A stretch of 64,000 nt of DNA from Neobacillus rhizophilus (lineage in GTDB: Bacteria; Bacillota; Bacilli; Bacillales; Cytobacillaceae). The notes beneath the pieces are model-generated. The model was given only the letters and a program-made list of their open reading frames with translations, made no database searches and was not told the origin of the DNA. Below, in pieces: positions 33,664-41,847 of this stretch. A program made the translations under genes and the position numbers. How positions within the stretch are numbered: the stretch's first letter is position 1; every line of letters starts with the position of its first letter. The stretch is from contig NZ_JAGYPF010000002.1 in the NCBI RefSeq assembly GCF_018343535.1, forward strand, positions 1,018,103 to 1,082,102, written 5' to 3'.

Positions 33664-35445
33664 ATGACTGAAACTAAAAAAATCGTTAAAGGCGGAGCCT
33701 TTTTAATTGAAGATCTTACTTATGATCAAATCTTTACCCCGGAAGATTTTACTGAAGAACATTTAATGATAGCCAAGACAGCTGAAGACTTTGTGGAAAA
33801 AGAAGTTCATCCTGTTCTTGAGCGTCTTGAAAACCATGAATTTGATATCACAGTCAAGCTTTTAAAGGAAGCTGGCGAACTGGGTCTTTTAGCTGCTGAC
33901 GTACCTGAAGAGTACGAAGGTTTAGGCTTGGACAAAATCACTTCATCTCTAATTACTGAAAAAATGGCCGGCGGAGGCGGTTTCGCTCTTTCCCACGGTG
34001 CACACGTAGGTATCGGCTCACTGCCAATCGTTTTATTCGGTAACGAAGACCAAAAGAATCGCTATTTACCAGCCCTTGCATCTGGTGAAAAACTAGCTGC
34101 TTACGCATTAACTGAGCCAGGTTCAGGTTCAGACGCTCTAGGCGCAAGAACTACTGCCAAATTAAATGCAGAAGGCACTCACTATATTCTAAACGGCGAA
34201 AAGCAATGGATTACGAACGCCGGCTTCGCAGATGTATTTGTTGTATACGCTAAAATTGACGGTGAAAAGTTCTCAGCATTTATCGTAGACCGTAGCTTCC
34301 CTGGCGTTTCTACCGGCGCTGAAGAAAAGAAAATGGGTATCAAGAGCTCATCCACTCGGACCCTTATTTTAGAAGATGTCCCAGTTCCAGTTGAAAACCT
34401 ATTAGGTGAAATCGGCAAAGGCCACGTTATCGCGTTCAACATCTTAAATATCGGTCGTTACAAGCTTGCAATCGGTGCTGTGGGCGGTTCCAAGAAAGCA
34501 TTTGAAATGACTGTAAAATATGCAAACGGCCGTCAGCAATTCAAAACACCAATTTCTCAATTTAATTTAACAAAAGAAAAATTCGGAACATTGGCTTCTG
34601 AAATTTATGCGGCTGAAAGCTCCGTATGGCGCACAATCGGCCTATATGAAGAAAACCAAGGCAAGCTTTCCGATGAAGAAACTAAAGATATTAAGAAACT
34701 TGCGGATTCAATCGCTGAATATGCAATAGAGTGTTCATTAAACAAATTCTTCGGCAGTGAAGTACTTGCCCATGTGGTTGACGAAGGCGTTCAAATCCAT
34801 GGCGGTTACGGCTTCATGCAGGAGTATCCAATTGAAAGAGCATACCGTGACGCCCGTATCCAGCGTATTTTCGAAGGAACAAACGAAATCAACCGTCTTC
34901 TTGTTCCAGGTACTCTTGTGAAAAAAGCGATTAAAGGCGAGCTTCCATTATTCCAAAAAGCAATGGCTCTTCAAGAAGAATTAATGATGTTAATGCCTGA
35001 AGAGCCAGGCGATGAGCCATTAGCACAGGAAAAATATCTAGTAAAGCAAGCTAAGAAACTTGCGCTAGTTGCCGCTGGTTTATCAGCTCAAAAATTTGGC
35101 AAGGCCCTTGAAAAAGAGCAGGAAATCCTTGCAAATATCGCTGATATCATTTCAGACGTATATTCAATGGAATCTGTTGTGTTGCGTACTGAAAAAGCAA
35201 TTGCCAAAGACGACGCAGAAAAGAACCAGCAGAAGCTTCTTTACACTCAAATCTTCTGCCAAGAAGCGTTCAACCGCATCGAAGCTGTTGCGAAAGAAAC
35301 ACTTGTGGCTGTTGAACAAGGCGACATGCTGCGCATGATGCTTTCCACACTAAGAAAGCTGACTCGCCACACTCCAATCAACGTAATTGCAAAAAAACGC
35401 GAAGCTGCTGATGTCATCGTCGAAGCTGAACGTTATCTAGTTTAA
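33664..35445 (+). CDS. fadE: Acyl-CoA dehydrogenase
   Basis: 593-aa flavoenzyme for the first oxidation of acyl-CoA. An N-terminal helical domain, the FAD/substrate motif LTEPGSGSDA with YILNGEKQWITNAGFADV, and the C-terminal helical domain with IHGGYGFMQEYPIERAYRD and RIFEGTNEI (FAD-contact signatures) are intact. It has the extra about 180-residue C-terminal helical extension of the YusJ/FadE group. TTAGGAGG stands before the ATG. Last gene of the fad operon. Confidence 0.95.
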   Translation: MTETKKIVKGGAFLIEDLTYDQIFTPEDFTEEHLMIAKTAEDFVEKEVHPVLERLENHEFDITVKLLKEAGELGLLAADVPEEYEGLGLDKITSSLITEKMAGGGGFALSHGAHVGIGSLPIVLFGNEDQKNRYLPALASGEKLAAYALTEPGSGSDALGARTTAKLNAEGTHYILNGEKQWITNAGFADVFVVYAKIDGEKFSAFIVDRSFPGVSTGAEEKKMGIKSSSTRTLILEDVPVPVENLLGEIGKGHVIAFNILNIGRYKLAIGAVGGSKKAFEMTVKYANGRQQFKTPISQFNLTKEKFGTLASEIYAAESSVWRTIGLYEENQGKLSDEETKDIKKLADSIAEYAIECSLNKFFGSEVLAHVVDEGVQIHGGYGFMQEYPIERAYRDARIQRIFEGTNEINRLLVPGTLVKKAIKGELPLFQKAMALQEELMMLMPEEPGDEPLAQEKYLVKQAKKLALVAAGLSAQKFGKALEKEQEILANIADIISDVYSMESVVLRTEKAIAKDDAEKNQQKLLYTQIFCQEAFNRIEAVAKETLVAVEQGDMLRMMLSTLRKLTRHTPINVIAKKREAADVIVEAERYLV

Positions 35446-35451
35446 TACCTT

Positions 35452-35495
35452 TTACAGGGCTCCCTTTGTTCATTCTTGTGGGGGCCTTTTATTTT
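35452..35495 (+). terminator. Terminator of the fad operon
   Basis: The AGGGCTCCC / GGGGGCCTT stem with a 14-nt loop is followed by TTTATTTTT, directly after fadE. Confidence 0.65.
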
Positions 35496-35625
35496 TGAAT
35501 ATTTTCGAAACTTGGCAGGATTTTCACGAAATTAGTCGAATTTGTTGGATGGATATTTTTTCTTTTGAAAATAGTTATGGTAATATTCAATTATGACTGA
35601 ATTTTAGTAAAAGGCGGTGAAAAGG

Positions 35626-35985
35626 ATGTCTTTGACTTTTTACTGGTATCCGAAGTGCGGAACATGTCGAAACGCAAAAAAGTGGCTTGACCAACATGAA
35701 GTTAATTATGAGCCTGTACATATCGTGGAAAATCCTCCATCCCGTGAGGGAATTCGAGATTTTTATCAAAAAAGCGGCTTGGAATTAAAGAAGTTTTTTA
35801 ACACTAGCGGAATGAAATATCGTGAATTAGGCGTTAAAGACAAATTAAAGACCGCTTCCGAAGATGAACTGTTAGACTTGCTTGCGTCTGACGGCATGTT
35901 GCTGAAACGGCCGATTTTAACAGACGGTGAACATGTCACTGTCGGCTTTAAAGAAGATGAGTTTGAGAAAGTATGGACGAAATAG
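35626..35985 (+). CDS. yusI: ArsC/Spx-family reductase-like protein YusI
   Basis: 119-aa thioredoxin-fold protein. The N-terminal KCGTCRNAKKWL gives a CxxC redox motif (residues 10-13), and the KRPIL segment near 95 is the conserved ArsC-family Arg/cis-Pro region. It is not a proven arsenate reductase; no ars genes are nearby. The start at 35626 is preferred to a GTG three codons earlier because AAGGCGGTG then has proper spacing. The order fadE-yusI-gcvH matches B. subtilis. Confidence 0.85.
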   Translation: MSLTFYWYPKCGTCRNAKKWLDQHEVNYEPVHIVENPPSREGIRDFYQKSGLELKKFFNTSGMKYRELGVKDKLKTASEDELLDLLASDGMLLKRPILTDGEHVTVGFKEDEFEKVWTK

Positions 35986-36058
35986 TCCGTCATTAAAAGG
36001 GCAATCGATATATTTCGATGATAGATATTTTTAGAAAAATTATGGAGGGATTTAGACA

Positions 36059-36442
36059 ATGAGCACACCAAAAGAATTGCGTTATACTGAAGAGCATGAA
36101 TGGGTAAAAACGGAAGGCAGCCGCGTGCGTGTAGGAATCACCGACTTTGCACAGCATGAATTAGGAGACATCGTTTTCGTTGAACTTCCTGAAGTCGGCG
36201 ATGAGATCAATTCCGGCGAACCATTCGGCAGCGTCGAGTCTGTTAAGACGGTTTCCGAACTTTACTCCCCTATAAGCGGCAAGGTTGTGGAAATTAACGA
36301 AGATTTGAATGATAACCCTGAATATGTGAACGAATCTCCTTATGAAAAGGCATGGATGATTGTGGTTGAAGTCTCAAACAGCAGCGAGCTGGATGATCTG
36401 ATGACTGCTGAGCAATACGAGGAAATGATTAAAGCAGATTAA
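36059..36442 (+). CDS. gcvH: Glycine cleavage system H protein
   Basis: 127-aa lipoyl carrier. The lipoylated residue is Lys63 in [10 protein letters not shown]-terminal EHEWV and C-terminal YEKAWMIVV segments are conserved. It shuttles the aminomethyl group in glycine cleavage, and in Bacilli it also hands octanoyl/lipoyl groups to other complexes, so it is linked to lipA near 59 kb. ATGGAGGGATT lies upstream of the ATG. It carries its own terminator. Confidence 0.95.
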   Translation: MSTPKELRYTEEHEWVKTEGSRVRVGITDFAQHELGDIVFVELPEVGDEINSGEPFGSVESVKTVSELYSPISGKVVEINEDLNDNPEYVNESPYEKAWMIVVEVSNSSELDDLMTAEQYEEMIKAD

Positions 36443-36452
36443 TTTTTTGAGC

Positions 36453-36487
36453 GAAAAAGCGCCTATTGCGGGTGCTTTTTCTTTTTA
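36453..36487 (+). terminator. Terminator of gcvH
   Basis: The AAAAAGCGCC / GGGTGCTTTTT stem is followed by CTTTTT; one unpaired base on each side. Confidence 0.7.
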
Positions 36488-36551
36488 TTACCACTTTTTC
36501 TTCTGCGTTAATGGGGAAACTATAAATAAAATTATATGGCAGGTGGAAAAA

Positions 36552-36791
36552 ATGGCATTGAATCAACATAAGATAGACGTAACAGACAGGGTCGTGGGCA
36601 AGCTCAAAAATGGAGAATTAGAGCTATTTTTGGAAAATCAGTCAATCGGCATTTGTAAACTTCCAGATAATATTCAAATGAATCTCGAACACCATTTTGA
36701 AGCCGAAGGCCAAAAGATATATCAGCATGTCTCCACAACAGAGGGCAGGGATGCTAAGTATACAGACTGTGATGATGGCGGATGGTGCTGA
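36552..36791 (+). CDS. yusG: YusG-like small protein (DUF2553)
   Basis: 79-aa soluble protein of unknown function. The ATG at 36552 follows AGGTGG; the longer open frame upstream runs through the gcvH terminator and is not coding. The sequence ends in a Cys-containing acidic tail (DCDDGGWC). Identity rests on place (gcvH-yusG-yusF order), size and general similarity to the B. subtilis protein as I remember it. Confidence 0.75.
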   Translation: MALNQHKIDVTDRVVGKLKNGELELFLENQSIGICKLPDNIQMNLEHHFEAEGQKIYQHVSTTEGRDAKYTDCDDGGWC

Positions 36792-36856
36792 GAAATAAAA
36801 GAATTTCATCATCTTATAAGCAAATTCCTATTTTAAAAATAACAATGATGGTATAG

Positions 36857-36886
36857 TTGACATACAAAGATGTGTACACGTATTAG
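36857..36886 (+). promoter_or_regulatory. Probable SigA promoter of yusF-yusE
   Basis: TTGACA (36857-36862) followed after 18 bp by TATTAG; the -35 is perfect, the -10 weak. Confidence 0.4.
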
Positions 36887-36936
36887 GAATTCCGGAATAT
36901 GTTAACAGTAAACCACTTCATATCAGGTGATGGATG

Positions 36937-37293
36937 ATGAATGATTCGTATGTTGACAAAGTTCTTATTGTGGAAGGAAAATCGGACAAAAACAAAGTCA
37001 AGAATATTTTAAAAGAGCCCGTCGAAATAATTTGTACAAACGGAACCATTAGTCACACAAAGTTGGATGAATGGATTGATATTCTTGAGGACAAAGATGT
37101 CTACATTCTTGTCGACGCCGATGCAGCAGGCGAAAAGCTGCGCAAGCTTTTTAAAAGAGAATTTCCAAATGCAGAGCATTTATATATAGACCGAATGTAC
37201 CGCGAAGTGGCAACCGCCCCAGAGCACCACTTAGCAACAGTTTTGCTTGGGGCAAACATTGACGTGCATAAAGAGTTTTTAGAGATGGGCTGA
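36937..37293 (+). CDS. yusF: Toprim-domain protein YusF
   Basis: 118-aa stand-alone Toprim fold, like the small RNase M5-type proteins. The conserved Glu is in VLIVEGKSDKNKV (residues about 8-20), and the metal-binding acidic pair is DADAAG (about 64-69). It probably acts on nucleic acid with Mg2+, but no function is known. Two ATGs in tandem (36934, 36937) share AGGTGA; the second has better spacing. It is followed after 8 bp by the thioredoxin-like gene. Confidence 0.85.
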   Translation: MNDSYVDKVLIVEGKSDKNKVKNILKEPVEIICTNGTISHTKLDEWIDILEDKDVYILVDADAAGEKLRKLFKREFPNAEHLYIDRMYREVATAPEHHLATVLLGANIDVHKEFLEMG

Positions 37294-37301
37294 AGTTACA
37301 G

Positions 37302-37616
37302 ATGTTAGAGTGGAATCGAAATGAATTTTCCGCGTTTTGGGAGAGCGGCGAGCGCGGTGTAGTTTACTTTTATACACCCATGTGCGGGACCTGCCAGGTG
37401 GCCGGAAAAATGCTTATGGTTGTGGAGGCTGCCCTAGGGGATTTTAGTGTTGGAAAAATGAACCTAAATTACTACCCTGATCTGGCTGAGTCTTTTGCGA
37501 TTGAGAGTGTGCCGTGCCTGTTGTTTGTTGAAGGCGGGCGTGTGGCAGAGACGCTTTACGCATTTCATTCGGTTCCGTACTTGTTAGAGAAGATAAAAGG
37601 GTATTTGAGAGGATGA
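37302..37616 (+). CDS. yusE: Thioredoxin-like protein YusE
   Basis: 104-aa thioredoxin-fold protein with active-site CGTC (in TPMCGTCQVA, about residue 28) and the cis-Pro in SVPCLLF. It has no signal peptide, so it is cytosolic. The partner is unknown. It follows yusF closely and ends at a terminator, forming a two-gene unit as in B. subtilis. The extra Cys next to the cis-Pro is unusual for thioredoxins. Confidence 0.85.
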   Translation: MLEWNRNEFSAFWESGERGVVYFYTPMCGTCQVAGKMLMVVEAALGDFSVGKMNLNYYPDLAESFAIESVPCLLFVEGGRVAETLYAFHSVPYLLEKIKGYLRG

Positions 37617-37617
37617 G

Positions 37618-37646
37618 CAGACGCCGGGTGAGGCGTCTGTTTTTTT
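37618..37646 (+). terminator. Terminator of yusF-yusE
   Basis: CAGACGCC / GGCGTCTG with a 6-nt loop and seven T residues. Confidence 0.88.
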
Positions 37647-37703
37647 ATTTGAGGAAAGAGATAAGCATTAAAGGGTCATAGAGCCCGGCCAGCTGAAAAA
37701 CCG

Positions 37704-38372
37704 AGAGGAAAGGTAACCAATAAAGGGAATGGATGCCTGAACGGCCGGATAACCGGGATGAAGGGTAACCAATAAAGGGAATGGGTGCCCAAACCTCTGT
37801 AAATACAAGAGGAAGGGTAACCAATAAAAGGATATGGGTGCCCGGTCCGCTGCAAAAATAAGAGGAAGGGTAATCAATAAGGAATATGGGTGCCCAAACC
37901 ACCGTAAAACCAAGAGGAAGGGTAACCAATAAGGGATATGGATGCCCAAACCGCTGTAAATACAAGAGGAAGGGTAACCAATAAGGGATATGGGTGCCCA
38001 AACCGCTGTAAAACCAAGAGGAAGGGTAACCAATAAAAGGAATGGGTGCCCGGTCCGCCTTAAAATCTAGAGAAAGGGTAACCTATAAGGGATATGGGTG
38101 CCCAAACCGCTATAAAACCAAGAGGAAGGGTAACCAATAAAAGGAATGGGTGCCCGGTCCGCCACAAAACCAAGAGGAAGGGTAACCAATAGGGGATATG
38201 GGCGCCCGAACCGCTGTAAATCCAAGAGTAAAGGTAACCAATGAAAGGAATGGGTGCCCGGTCCGCCACAAAACCAAGAGGAAGGGTAACCAATAGGGGA
38301 TATGGGTGCCAGGTCCGCCGCAAAACCAAGAGGAAAGGTAACCAATAAAGGGAATGGGTGCCCTGGCCGTAA
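37704..38372. repeat. 52-bp tandem repeat array (13 units)
   Basis: The anchor GGTAACCAATA begins at 37712, 37764, 37816, 37869, 37921, 37973, 38025, 38077, 38129, 38181, 38233, 38285 and 38337: every 52 bp, with one 53-bp step. Each unit ends in AAACCAAGAGGAAGG. Two subtypes occur in the middle: ATATGGGTGCCCAAACCGC and GAATGGGTGCCCGGTCCGC; from 38025 they alternate, so the larger unit is about 104 bp. GGTAACC is itself a palindrome. It lies between yusE and the NERD gene. Open frames on the minus strand are by-products of the repeat. Confidence 0.93.
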
Positions 38373-38407
38373 ACCTATTATCCCCCGATACTCAAAAAGG
38401 TAATTAT

Positions 38408-39322
38408 TTACTCAAAAAACGACCATTGCCCATGTCCTACTAGTGTGTAGTTTGCCTTAAGAACCCTTCGAATCATTTTCTTAGAAAAAACATCCCCACA
38501 CCACTCAAACACCAAATTAGTCGTAATCTTAAACTCCGGAAAAAGCAACCTTAACTCCCCAACACTGCGCAGCACTACCGACTCCAGTCTTTCCTCAAAC
38601 CCACACAAATTACAAACCATTTTCCTCTCCCCAACCGAAACCGAAAATGAGTTGCACTTCGAACAACAAGTACCTTTTCTTAGCTGCTCATAACAATAAG
38701 TCGGCTTTGGAGCATTAGGATAATCACCTTGATCCAAAGAAATTAACAGGTCTGCCAACCTCTCATGGCCACCATTCAGGTTTGATGGGATATTTTCTAA
38801 TTTTCTTATGAAGCGATTGATTTGTGTTGGGAGAATAACATGATTGTTTTGAGGAGCCTTGTATAAGGTGAACGTGGGGTTGATATGAACCACGTAGGAT
38901 TCAACCAGCAAATTAAATCTGTACTCATCGAGAAGCTGCCGCAGTTTTGACTCGCTTCGAAACAATTGAAGGATAGGGTCGTCAATTTCGGTATCATTTT
39001 TACAAAAACGGTCGGGGTCAGACTTATAAATATAGTCTCCTTCAAAATTTTTAACATCAATTAGGTAAATTGTTTTTTGAAAAATAATAATAGTGTCGAT
39101 TTGAAAGTGCTTTTCTTTCAATTTAAAAAGCAAGCCATTTAAAACGATGCAGTTATTCTTCAATCCTTCGGTTAAAGCATCAAACATCACTTCTCCTTGA
39201 TAGCCTTTTTCAAGAGCATAATACTTTTTCCTGTCTGTATCAGTAAGTGCCATACGCGGGTTTAATGCCCGTAACATAAGCAACTCCTTTGTTACTCGGC
39301 GCGATTTTTTTGGTGTAGGCAT
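38408..39322 (-). CDS. NERD-domain protein with C-terminal zinc ribbon
   Basis: 304 aa. A nuclease-related domain (NERD) lies at about residues 40-160: GYQGEVMFD, then IDTIIIFQKTIYLIDVKNFEG, whose D-x-K core resembles restriction-endonuclease-like active sites. Near residues 218-242 a CSKC...CNLC zinc ribbon follows. The ATG at 39322 lies behind GAGAGG. NERD proteins are thought to process DNA, but none is well characterised. The gene stands alone, its 3' end about 35 bp from the 52-bp repeat array. Confidence 0.75.
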   Translation of the reverse strand: MPTPKKSRRVTKELLMLRALNPRMALTDTDRKKYYALEKGYQGEVMFDALTEGLKNNCIVLNGLLFKLKEKHFQIDTIIIFQKTIYLIDVKNFEGDYIYKSDPDRFCKNDTEIDDPILQLFRSESKLRQLLDEYRFNLLVESYVVHINPTFTLYKAPQNNHVILPTQINRFIRKLENIPSNLNGGHERLADLLISLDQGDYPNAPKPTYCYEQLRKGTCCSKCNSFSVSVGERKMVCNLCGFEERLESVVLRSVGELRLLFPEFKITTNLVFEWCGDVFSKKMIRRVLKANYTLVGHGQWSFFE

Positions 39323-39567
39323 AGTCCACATCCTCTCAAATAATTAAAATACCCATATCCAATTTTACTCCAACTTACTGAAACGCAAATTAGAATGTAT
39401 GAATATTTTGTTAACATTACCAGCATCCAGCATAGTCCGACATATTTCTCGGGAAATGTTAATATTTCCCCATCCGTCCGAAGATAAATGTCGAGCAAAT
39501 CATAAAGGAATAAATAAATCACTGCTGAATAGTAATTGGTATAGACGAGGATTTCGGAGTGATTAAA

Positions 39568-39924
39568 ATGATAGAAGAGGTTAATAGCTTTTTAAAAACA
39601 TTTAAAGACCAAGGACATATTCTTCCGCTAATTCAGCACGCAGAACTTAGGATTAGCCTAAGTACCACCGAACAGCAATCGGTTCAACTGGTTATTAAAA
39701 ACGGGGAAATATTCGCCCTCTATGAATCACAACAGGATCAGGCGATTTGCCAAATCCACGGCGGCCTACAAGAACTAAAGCAACTTCTTGAAGGGAAAGA
39801 AAGATTAAGGGTACTGCAACGGAATGGAGTCCTGAACGTAAAAGGCGCACTAAGGACAGTATTATTACTGGAATCACTATTTTATTTAACTAAAGCTCAG
39901 ACAAATCTTGCCGAAATAATTTAA
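39568..39924 (+). CDS. yusD: SCP2 sterol-carrier-like protein YusD
   Basis: 118-aa small protein with an SCP2-type lipid-binding fold (LRISLSTTEQQSVQLVIKNG strand region). No ligand is known. The start at 39568 follows GGAGTG at 6 bp. In B. subtilis yusD precedes the methionine transporter genes yusCBA (metNPQ), and the same order holds here with metY between. Assignment is mainly by position and general likeness. Confidence 0.65.
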   Translation: MIEEVNSFLKTFKDQGHILPLIQHAELRISLSTTEQQSVQLVIKNGEIFALYESQQDQAICQIHGGLQELKQLLEGKERLRVLQRNGVLNVKGALRTVLLLESLFYLTKAQTNLAEII

Positions 39925-40007
39925 TCAAAGGTATTGACTCGGAATTAAACTTCAGGTATTATTTTTTTAGAATATTCAAGCAACGATCAAAGAACTAAAT
40001 AAACATT

Positions 40008-40155
40008 CTTATCAAGAGCGGCGGAGGGACTGGCCCGTTGAAGCCCGGCAACCGGTAGACCACACGGTGCTAAATCCAGCAGAGCAAACAGGCTCTGAAA
40101 GATAAGAAGAGCGGAGAACCCCCATCTTCTTATAGGAAGCATGGGTTTTATTTTT
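40008..40155 (+). ncRNA. SAM-I riboswitch (S-box) with terminator, upstream of metY
   Basis: CTTATCAAGAG, GGAGGGACTGG, GAAGCCCGGCAACC and GGTGCTAAATCC are the conserved SAM-I aptamer blocks in order, closing with GATAAG near 40109. The expression platform is a terminator with an AACCCCCAT / ATGGGTTTT stem and T run. High SAM should end transcription before metY. Confidence 0.95.
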
Positions 40156-40177
40156 ATATTGGGAGGGAATAAGAACT

Positions 40178-41494
40178 ATGTCAGAAAAACAAAAGAAGTT
40201 AAGGTTTGAAACATTAAGTGTTCACGGTGGCCTCACACCAGACCCTGTAACAGGAGCACGGGCGCTACCTATCTATCAAAATAACGCCTACCAATTCAAA
40301 AGCACAGAGCATGCCGCCAACCTTTTCGCCTTAGCAGAGCCTGGGTACATATATACGCGGATTCACAATCCAACCACTACCGTTTTTGAAGAAAGAGTAT
40401 CGCTTCTAGAAGGCGGCGTTGGCGCACTGGCAGTGGCCAGCGGCATGGCAGCCATCACATTGGCCATCTTAAACATTGCCGAAGCCGGCGATGAAATTGT
40501 TGCAGCATCCAACCTATACGGCGGAACCTATAATCTATTTGCAGTGACCCTCCCAAAATACGGGATTAATGTGAAGTTTGTAGACCCTGAGAATCCGGAA
40601 AACTTCCGTGCCGCCATTACCGAAAAAACTAAGGCCGTTTTCGCTGAAACAATAGGCAACCCAAGCTTAAGAATCCTTGATATTGAAAAGGTAGCTAATA
40701 TTGCTCATGAAGCAGGGGTTCCTCTTATCGTGGACAACACATTTGCGACACCATACTTGTGCCGTCCAATTGAGCATGGCGCTGATATCGTCGTTCACTC
40801 CGCCACCAAGTGGCTTTTAGGAAATGGAACAACTACAGGGGGCATTATTGTCGACGGCGGCAAGTTTGATTGGAATTCGCCAAAATTCCCTGGTTTTACA
40901 ACGCCAGATGCCAGTTACCATGACCTGGTCTATGCTGAGGCACTTGGACCGGTAGCTTATATTATTAAAGCACGCGTACAGCTTCTCCGCGACATGGGGC
41001 CGGCTTTAAGCCCGCAAAGCTCATTCCAGTTTGTTCTTGGTTTAGAAACGCTTCATGTACGGATGAAAGAGCATGTTGCCAACACCCAAAAGGTAGTGGA
41101 ATACTTGCAAAATCATTCTGCGGTTGAATGGGTTTCTTATCCGGGGCATCCATCACATCCTGACTATGAATTGGCGCAAAAATATTTGCCTAAGGGTGCT
41201 GGTTCTATGGTGGTATTTGGCATTAAAGGCGGCAGGGAAACTGGTGCGAAATTAATTGATGCCATCACCTTATGGGCGCATGTGGCCAATGTTGGCGATG
41301 CCAAGAGCTTAATTATCCACCCAGCAAGCACCACACACCAGCAGCTGGATGAGGAAGGCTTAAAGGCAGCAGGCGTTTCCGAGGATTTAATCCGTCTTTC
41401 CATTGGAATTGAAAATGTTGAGGACTTAGTGGAAGATTTAGAGGACGCAATCGAAGCTGCAACTGGCCTAACATCTTTAAAAACAAATGCCTGA
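40178..41494 (+). CDS. metY: O-acetylhomoserine sulfhydrylase / aminocarboxypropyltransferase
   Basis: 438-aa PLP enzyme of the Cys/Met-metabolism family, converting O-acetylhomoserine and sulfide to homocysteine. The PLP Lys is in VHSATKWLLG (about residue 212); YTRIHNPTT near 52 and the cofactor-binding GSGMAA-like SGMAAITLA segment are conserved. The long form (over 420 aa) distinguishes MetY from MetB/MetC. TGGGAGGG precedes the ATG. It is controlled by the SAM riboswitch directly upstream. Confidence 0.92.
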   Translation: MSEKQKKLRFETLSVHGGLTPDPVTGARALPIYQNNAYQFKSTEHAANLFALAEPGYIYTRIHNPTTTVFEERVSLLEGGVGALAVASGMAAITLAILNIAEAGDEIVAASNLYGGTYNLFAVTLPKYGINVKFVDPENPENFRAAITEKTKAVFAETIGNPSLRILDIEKVANIAHEAGVPLIVDNTFATPYLCRPIEHGADIVVHSATKWLLGNGTTTGGIIVDGGKFDWNSPKFPGFTTPDASYHDLVYAEALGPVAYIIKARVQLLRDMGPALSPQSSFQFVLGLETLHVRMKEHVANTQKVVEYLQNHSAVEWVSYPGHPSHPDYELAQKYLPKGAGSMVVFGIKGGRETGAKLIDAITLWAHVANVGDAKSLIIHPASTTHQQLDEEGLKAAGVSEDLIRLSIGIENVEDLVEDLEDAIEAATGLTSLKTNA

Positions 41495-41618
41495 ATTTTT
41501 CTAAAAAAGTTTTTTGAAAATGTAGAATTTTGTCGTTGACACTACTTTCTAACCGTGATACTATTACTTTCATAATAATAGTATTAATGAATGAATAATT
41601 AAATATAGGATAGCTTTT

Positions 41619-41781
41619 GCTCTTATCAAGAGAGGTGGAGGGATGTGCCCTATGAAGCCCGGCAACCGTCAATTTATTGAAATGGTGCCAATTCACACAA
41701 AGCTTACGGCTTTGAGAGATGGGAGGAAGGATTCATTTAATGATGATGCCTTTCTGCCTGCGCAGAGAGGCTATTTATTTT
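41619..41781 (+). ncRNA. SAM-I riboswitch (S-box) with terminator, upstream of metNPQ
   Basis: CTCTTATCAAGAGAGGTGG, GAAGCCCGGCAACC and ATGGTGCCAATTC form a second SAM-I aptamer (to about 41731). The terminator GCCTTTCTGC / GCAGAGAGGC with a T-rich tail ends near 41781. It controls methionine uptake in parallel to synthesis. Confidence 0.95.
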
Positions 41782-41847
41782 ACTAAAATAGAATCCTTTC
41801 GTGAAAATTATCAAATCCTAAAATAAGGATAAGAAGTAGGTGATTCA

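Noticed and set aside
37645..38345. Four open frames on the minus strand across the 52-bp array
   Set aside because: 52 is not a multiple of 3, so the repeat is read in all three frames in turn and stays open only because the unit lacks minus-strand stops. There is no ribosome site or unique start, and overlapping frames are equally open.
37704..38372. CRISPR array
   Set aside because: The whole 52-bp unit is conserved, with no unique spacers between repeats, and no cas genes are nearby. The 21-bp arrays are also too short-period to be CRISPR.
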